DNA of 18,194 nucleotides. It comes from Thiobacillus sp. GTDB lineage: Bacteria > Pseudomonadota > Gammaproteobacteria > Burkholderiales > Thiobacillaceae. The position numbers and the translations under genes are program-made. Position 1 is the first letter of the stretch. Every line of letters starts with the position of its first letter. The stretch covers positions 1 through 18,194 of the forward strand of contig JAIWOL010000166.1 in NCBI GenBank assembly GCA_020216925.1. The letters are read 5' to 3'. The notes under the pieces are model-generated. The model was not told the DNA's origin. It did not search any database and saw only the letters and a list, made by a program, of their open reading frames with translations. Shown in pieces: positions 14,181 to 18,194 of the stretch.

Positions 14181-14270
14181 GCGGCAAGCGGGTGGCGGCA
14201 AGCGGATAAAACGCACGCCGCCACCGCTCACCGCTCACCGCTCACCGCTCACCGCTCACCACTCACGGAG
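14181..14270. repeat. Heptamer tandem repeat and hairpin between nrtB and nrtD
   Basis: ACCGCTC is repeated five times without change (14223-14257), followed by a variant ACCACTC (14258-14264) that runs into the nrtD ribosome site. Just upstream GCGGCAAGCGG occurs twice (14181-14191, 14195-14205). GGTGGCGGC (14191-14199) pairs perfectly with GCCGCCACC (14217-14225), and the stem can be extended past one bulge. The array is short and inside an operon; its copy number may vary between strains. Confidence 0.9.
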
Positions 14271-14276
14271 AAACAC

Positions 14277-15074
14277 ATGCAAAGCTACGTCCAGATCGAA
14301 AACGCCGGCATGACCTTCAACACCAAAAAAGGCAAATTCACCGCGCTGACCGACATCAACCTGCACATCGACCAGGGCGAGTTCGTCGCCCTGATCGGCC
14401 ACTCCGGCTGCGGCAAGTCCACCCTGCTGAATCTGGTGGCCGGCCTGCTCGACGCCACCGACGGCGTGCTGCTGCTCGCCAACAGGGAAATCAGGGGGCC
14501 TGGGCCGGAACGCGGCGTGGTGTTCCAGAACCATTCCCTGCTGCCCTGGCTCACCGCCTTCGAGAACGTCCATCTGGCTGTCGAAAAGGTCTTCGGCGGC
14601 AAGGAAAGCCGGGCGCAGCTGAAAGCGCGCACCAGCAAGGTGCTCGACCTCGTCGGCCTCTCCCACGCCGCGCACAGGCTGCCGGGCGAAATTTCCGGCG
14701 GCATGAAGCAGCGCGTCGGCATCGCCCGCGCGCTGGCGATGGAGCCGAAAGTGCTGCTCATGGACGAACCCTTCGGCGCGCTCGACGCGCTCACCCGCGC
14801 CCACCTGCAGGACGAGCTGATGAAGATCGTCGCCGCGACCCAGAGCACGGTCATCATGGTCACCCACGACGTCGACGAGGCCGTGCTGCTCTCCGACCGC
14901 ATCGTCATGATGACCAACGGCCCGGCGGCGACCATAGGCGAAATCCTCGACATCGGCCTGCCGCGCCCGCGCGACCGCCTGCAACTGGCGAACGATCCGA
15001 AATACCATGCCTTGCGCAGCCGGGTGCTGGAATTCCTCTACAGCCGCCAGATGCGGCCGAAAGAAGCGGCGTAA
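14277..15074 (+). CDS. nrtD: Nitrate ABC transporter ATP-binding protein
   Basis: A 265-residue ABC ATPase that powers nitrate import with NrtA and NrtB. Walker A is GHSGCGKST (41-49), the Q-loop Gln is Q84, the signature is ISGGMKQRV (139-147), Walker B is VLLMDEP (159-165) and the switch His is H197. Length fits NrtD; the NrtC-type C-terminal binding domain seen in cyanobacteria is absent. GGAG at 14267-14270 is 6 nt before the ATG at 14277. The Cache-domain gene begins 6 nt after its stop, which suggests one transcript. Confidence 0.93.
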   Translation: MQSYVQIENAGMTFNTKKGKFTALTDINLHIDQGEFVALIGHSGCGKSTLLNLVAGLLDATDGVLLLANREIRGPGPERGVVFQNHSLLPWLTAFENVHLAVEKVFGGKESRAQLKARTSKVLDLVGLSHAAHRLPGEISGGMKQRVGIARALAMEPKVLLMDEPFGALDALTRAHLQDELMKIVAATQSTVIMVTHDVDEAVLLSDRIVMMTNGPAATIGEILDIGLPRPRDRLQLANDPKYHALRSRVLEFLYSRQMRPKEAA

Positions 15075-15080
15075 GATTGG

Positions 15081-16049
15081 ATGGCGAGCCCCAGCACGCT
15101 CGCGGTCATCGAGCGTTACGAAGAATACCGTCACGCGCTCAACGGGCTGATCGCATCCATCGTCACCGGCATCGCCAGCCCCGCGCTGTTCGACGACGCG
15201 GGCGCACGCAGCGAGGCGGTGCGCTGCGCGGGCCGCCACTATCCTTTCGTCGACCTGCTGTATCTGCTCGACGAAACCGGCGTTCAGACGACCCCCAATC
15301 TGCCGGTACGCAGGAACCACCCGGCCGCCGGGCGTGGCCTCGGCGCTTCGCGCGCGCAACGCCCCTACTTCACGCTGGCGCACGCCCAGTCCGAAGGCGT
15401 GGCGATCACCGCGCCCTACCTGTCCAATGCCAGCGGCCTGCTCTGCATCACCGCCATCGTGCGCGTTCAGCATGCTGAAGGCACAGGCTATCTCGTGCTC
15501 GATATCGATCTGGCCGAGGCCGTGGCCTTTCTCATGGGCGACGCCTCGCGCAAGCGCTTCGTGCCCTTCTTCAAGGCCGTGTACAGCGTCATCGTCGCCG
15601 GCCTGTTCGCCGTGGTGCTGCTGCTCGGCTACGCCGCATTGGTGGAATTGACCGAAATTTTCATTTCCACCGGCGACCCCGCCGACCTGCACCTCAAACC
15701 CTTCGGCGTCATCATCTTCCTCACCCTGGGGCTCGCCGTGTTCGACCTCGGCAAGACCATCCTCGAAGAAGAAGTGCTGATGCACAAGGACGTGTACCGC
15801 CACAGTTCGACCCGGCGCACCATCACGCGCTTCATGGCGGCGATCCTCATCGCGGTGTCGATCGAAGGCCTGCTCTTGATGTTCAAGTCGGCGGTAGGCG
15901 ACGGTGAGCACGTGACGGACGGCGTGTGGATGATGGCGGCGGCGGTGGGCCTGCTGATCGGGCTCGGGCTGTATGTCTACCTCGGCGCGCGTGCCGAACA
16001 AATACTCTTGAGCCAGAAACCGAAACCGGACACGATGAAGGCCGGCTGA
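15081..16049 (+). CDS. Cache/PDC-like sensor domain fused to four membrane helices, no output domain
   Basis: A 322-residue protein. Residues about 1-155 resemble a Cache/PDC ligand-binding domain: RPYF at 94-97, APYLSNASGLLCIT at 111-124 and GYLVLDIDL at 136-144. Four hydrophobic segments follow at about 168-192, 208-226, 249-268 and 281-302. The second and third flank an acidic, then basic loop (EEEVLMHKDVYRHSSTRR). No kinase, GGDEF, methyl-accepting or DNA-binding domain follows. There is no helix ahead of the sensor domain, so its side of the membrane is unclear. It starts 6 nt after nrtD with no clear ribosome site, suggesting translational coupling. A role in sensing for nitrate uptake is an inference from position; function unknown. 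Confidence 0.7.
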   Translation: MASPSTLAVIERYEEYRHALNGLIASIVTGIASPALFDDAGARSEAVRCAGRHYPFVDLLYLLDETGVQTTPNLPVRRNHPAAGRGLGASRAQRPYFTLAHAQSEGVAITAPYLSNASGLLCITAIVRVQHAEGTGYLVLDIDLAEAVAFLMGDASRKRFVPFFKAVYSVIVAGLFAVVLLLGYAALVELTEIFISTGDPADLHLKPFGVIIFLTLGLAVFDLGKTILEEEVLMHKDVYRHSSTRRTITRFMAAILIAVSIEGLLLMFKSAVGDGEHVTDGVWMMAAAVGLLIGLGLYVYLGARAEQILLSQKPKPDTMKAG

Positions 16050-16058
16050 GCGGACATC

Positions 16059-16095
16059 CCCGCAGTGCGGCCCAACCTCCATGCCGGACTGCGGG
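16059..16095. terminator. Hairpin between convergent genes, possible bidirectional terminator
   Basis: CCCGCAGT (16059-16066) pairs with ACTGCGGG (16088-16095), and CGGC (16068-16071) with GCCG (16083-16086), giving 12 pairs broken by one G-G mismatch. It lies between the end of the nrt-linked operon and the end of the sigma factor gene. Neither side has a strong T run, so termination may be inefficient or factor-aided. Confidence 0.45.
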
Positions 16096-16120
16096 CATAC
16101 CGGTTCGCTCCCCCATACGC

Positions 16121-17416
16121 TTACTCGTCCGTTGCTCGACAATCACGCCCCCGCCCTGCCGCGCGCGCCAGCAACAGGGCCCGCTCGCGGGCGTTCTGCG
16201 CCAGTTGCGCGGCGCGGGCGAATTCGGCGCGCGCTTCGTCGAGCCGTTCCAGTTTTTCCAGCAGATCGCCTCGTACCGCCGGCAGCAGATGGTAATCCCG
16301 CAGTGCGGCTTCGCCGGCAAGCGCTTCCACGCGTTCCAGGCCGGCGGCGGGGCCATAGGCCATGCCGATGGCGACGGCCTGGTTGAGCGCGACCACGGGG
16401 GACGGCGCGACCTGCGCCAGCGCATCGTACAGCGCGGCAATGCGCACCCAGTCGGTGTCGGCGGCGCTGGCGGCGCGTGCATGACAGGCAGCGATGGCTG
16501 CCTGTAGCGTATAAACGCCGAGCGCACCGGGCAGGCTTTCGGCGTGCGCCAGCGCCGCCAGGCCACGACGGATCAGCAGCTGGTCCCAGCGCGTGCGGTC
16601 CTGCGCCATGAGCAGGATGGGTTCGCCCTGCGCATCGACGCGCGCGGCAAGCCTCGATGCCTGGATTTCCATCAGCGCGACCATCCCATGCACTTCTGCC
16701 ACGTCCGGCAGCCGCACGGCCAGCACGCGGCCCAGACGCTGCGCTTCCTCGCACAGCGCAGGCCGGGTCCAGTCGTTGCCGGTGGTGGCGGCAAAGCCTT
16801 CGTTGAAGATGAGGTAGATCACTTCGAGCACCGACGGCAGGCGCGCGACGAGTTCCGCCCCACGCGGCGTTTCGAACGGCACGCGCGCCTCGGCGAGCGT
16901 GCGCTTGGCGCGCACGATGCGCTGCGCGATGGTGGCGGGCGGCTTGAGGTAGGCGCGCGCGATTTCCTCCACCGACAGGCCGCCGACCACCTTCAGCGTG
17001 AGCGCGGCGCGCGCCTCGGGCGAGAGCAGCGGGTGACAGGCGGTGAACACCAGCGCCAGCTGATCGTCGCCGATGTCGTCGTCGAGCGCGGCGTCGAGCG
17101 CCTCATTGAAATCGGCCTCGCGGATGACGTGCTGCGCGTCGAGTTCCATCGCCAGCCCGGCGTGCTTGGACGCAGCTTGCGCACGATGGCGCAGCAGGTC
17201 GAGCGCGCGCCGCCTGGCCGCCGTGGTAAGCCAGGCGGCGGGGTTGTCCGGCACGCCGTCGGCCGGCCAGCGCTCCAGCGCCGCCACCAGCGCGTCCTGC
17301 GCGCATTCCTCGGCCAGCCCGAGGTCGCGCGTGATCCGGGCGACGGCGGACACGACTTTCGCCGATTCGATGTGCCAGATCGCCGCGAGGGTGTCGGCAA
17401 CCGCCTGCTTGGTCAC
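16121..17416 (-). CDS. ECF sigma factor with long C-terminal helical extension (ECF42-like)
   Basis: A 431-residue sigma-70-family ECF factor. Region 2 spans about 8-80 (ECAQDALVAALERW, RRRALDLLRH). Region 4 spans about 131-175 (LSPEARAALTLKVVGGLSVEEIARAYL, broken here into its helix-turn-helix). The remaining 250 residues (IFNEGFAA, RPALCEEAQRLGRVLA, then TPR-like repeats) match the DUF6596-type extension of the ECF42 group. In that group the extension, rather than an anti-sigma factor, is thought to control activity, and the linked genes are often DGPF/YCII or VOC proteins. The GTG at 17416 overlaps the stop of the VOC gene by 4 nt, so the two are translationally coupled. No DGPF gene is in the window. 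Promoter targets are unknown. Confidence 0.88.
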   Translation of the reverse strand: MTKQAVADTLAAIWHIESAKVVSAVARITRDLGLAEECAQDALVAALERWPADGVPDNPAAWLTTAARRRALDLLRHRAQAASKHAGLAMELDAQHVIREADFNEALDAALDDDIGDDQLALVFTACHPLLSPEARAALTLKVVGGLSVEEIARAYLKPPATIAQRIVRAKRTLAEARVPFETPRGAELVARLPSVLEVIYLIFNEGFAATTGNDWTRPALCEEAQRLGRVLAVRLPDVAEVHGMVALMEIQASRLAARVDAQGEPILLMAQDRTRWDQLLIRRGLAALAHAESLPGALGVYTLQAAIAACHARAASAADTDWVRIAALYDALAQVAPSPVVALNQAVAIGMAYGPAAGLERVEALAGEAALRDYHLLPAVRGDLLEKLERLDEARAEFARAAQLAQNARERALLLARAAGRGRDCRATDE

Positions 17417-17814
17417 GCCGGCGCATCCGCGGTCATGTGAAACACTTCCCAGACGTGCCCGTCCAGGTCCTGAAAACCGTGCTGGAACATGAAGCCGTGA
17501 TCCTGCGGCGAACTGTACGTGTTGCCGCCGGCAGCCACGGCCGCTTTCACCATGGCCTCCACCGCCGCGCGCGATTCGAGTTGCAGCGCCAGCAGCACCT
17601 CGGTCGCGGCGCGCGCGTCGGCCGGTGGGTGGGGCGCAAAGCCGGCGAAGCGCTCGCGCGTGAGCAGCATGGCAAAGATGTTCTCGCCGACGGTCATGCA
17701 GGTGGCGGTGTCGTCGGTGAACTCGGGGTTGAAGCTGAAGCCCAGCCGGGTGAAGAAGGCGATGGACGCTGCGAGATCGGCCACGGGCAGGTTGACGAAA
17801 ATTTGTCGGGCCAT
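17413..17814 (-). CDS. VOC (glyoxalase/bleomycin-resistance) family protein
   Basis: A 133-residue protein of the vicinal oxygen chelate superfamily. It begins ARQIFVNLPVADLAASIAFF, the usual first beta-alpha unit, followed by GFSFNPEF. The second half ends QDLDGHVWEVFHM, a typical closing strand with the Glu that is often a metal ligand. It is a single fold unit of about normal size, likely dimeric and cytoplasmic. GAGGAGG lies 5 nt before the ATG at 17814. The gene overlaps the sigma factor gene by 4 nt. VOC proteins often accompany ECF42-type sigma factors; whether it is an enzyme, a resistance binder or a regulator cannot be read from sequence. Confidence 0.88.
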   Translation of the reverse strand: MARQIFVNLPVADLAASIAFFTRLGFSFNPEFTDDTATCMTVGENIFAMLLTRERFAGFAPHPPADARAATEVLLALQLESRAAVEAMVKAAVAAGGNTYSSPQDHGFMFQHGFQDLDGHVWEVFHMTADAPA

Positions 17815-17826
17815 GTCGACCTCCTC

Positions 17827-17857
17827 AAAAAATTCCCATCCGCAACGGCAGCGGATG
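17827..17857 (-). terminator. Intrinsic terminator between MATE gene and VOC gene
   Basis: Read on minus, CATCCGC (17857-17851) pairs with GCGGATG (17843-17837) around a 7-nt loop. After GGAA come six T residues (17832-17827). It lies 8 nt past the MATE stop codon and directly abuts the VOC ribosome site, so transcripts entering from the MATE gene should largely stop before the VOC-sigma unit. Confidence 0.75.
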
Positions 17858-17865
17858 CGTACAGA

Positions 17866-18194
17866 TCAGACCTTCGCCGTCTTCCAGCGGCCACGCGCGA
17901 ACAGCCACAGCGTGAACACGCCCGCCGCCGTCTCGGAAACGAACACCCCCCAGAACACGCCGGACGCCGCCCAGCCCAATGGCTGCGCAAGCGCCCAGGC
18001 GAGCGGAATCTGGATCAGCCAGAAAAAAACCAGGTTGATCCAGGTTGGCGTCATGGTGTCGCCCGCGCCGTTGAACGCCTGCACCGACACCATCCACCAG
18101 CCGTACACAAAATACGAATACGCCAGGATGGAGAGCCATTCGCCGCCGATGGCGATCACCGCCGCGTCGTCGGTGAACACGCCGATGATGGCGT
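17866..18194 (-). CDS. MATE-family efflux transporter, C-terminal part (5' end outside window)
   Basis: The last 108 or so residues of a multidrug and toxin extrusion (MATE) family transporter, running off the right edge. The GVFTDDAAVIAIGGEWLSIL stretch, then QAFNGAGDTMTPTWIN and GVFWGVFVSETAAGVFTLW, are typical of the second half of bacterial MATE proteins. At least three membrane helices are visible. It ends in a basic tail (RGRWKTAKV). These carriers export cationic drugs or metabolites using sodium or proton gradients. The frame is open to 18194, so the true start is beyond the window. It lies upstream of the VOC-sigma pair but is separated from it by a terminator. Confidence 0.85.
   Translation of the reverse strand, partial: AIIGVFTDDAAVIAIGGEWLSILAYSYFVYGWWMVSVQAFNGAGDTMTPTWINLVFFWLIQIPLAWALAQPLGWAASGVFWGVFVSETAAGVFTLWLFARGRWKTAKV

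Noticed and set aside
14223..14264. CRISPR-like array
   Set aside because: The 7-nt units are directly adjacent with no spacers and no cas genes nearby; it is a simple tandem repeat.
14256..16142. 628-codon minus frame opposite nrtD and the Cache-domain gene
   Set aside because: Composition and position mark it as a shadow of the two plus-strand genes.

Overview
The window is GC-rich, densely packed bacterial DNA. It most likely comes from a betaproteobacterium (Rhodocyclales- or Thiobacillus-like). This is inferred from the apaG / rpe-gph-trpE neighbourhood, the protein styles, and a nitrate uptake locus of the NasT-NrtABD type with sigma-54 promoters. No rRNA, tRNA, CRISPR array, insertion sequence or prophage gene was recognised.

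Layout. (1) 150-1738, plus strand: a MAPEG-family membrane protein, a small cupin, and a membrane protein with two PQ-loop-like halves. (2) 1808-4843, minus strand: rpe, gph and trpE, read right to left. The usual downstream partner trpG is absent, and both gaps between these genes carry 7-nt-periodic repeats and inverted repeats. (3) 4981-6744: apaG and the lytic transglycosylase mltA on plus, with a 30-residue membrane microprotein on minus between them. (4) 6947-10917: a two-HMA copper P-type ATPase, a convergent orphan TonB-like protein, and a secreted dienelactone-hydrolase-like protein with Arg where the catalytic His is expected. (5) 11031-16049, plus strand: a nitrate-responsive locus of nasT, nrtA, nrtB and nrtD, followed by a Cache-domain polytopic membrane protein. 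(6) 16121-18194, minus strand: the 3' end of a MATE transporter, a VOC protein and an ECF sigma factor with a long C-terminal extension.

The best regulatory reading is upstream of nrtA. A near-consensus sigma-54 promoter is followed by two small hairpins. Each has a six-base loop with A at position 1 and G at position 4, the known recognition pattern of ANTAR antiterminators. The second hairpin shares bases with the 5' arm of a strong intrinsic terminator that ends just before the nrtA ribosome-binding site. The adjacent gene encodes NasT, an ANTAR protein. The model is therefore nitrogen limitation (NtrC/sigma-54) for initiation and nitrate (via NasT) for read-through. nasT has its own sigma-54 promoter, a candidate NtrC site and a leader terminator, so that leader may be attenuated or may yield a short RNA. 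No nasS-type nitrate sensor and no assimilatory nitrate or nitrite reductase gene is visible here.

No gap between genes exceeds 300 bases. The largest (6745-6946, 10918-11164, 11726-11977) are described through their regulatory features.
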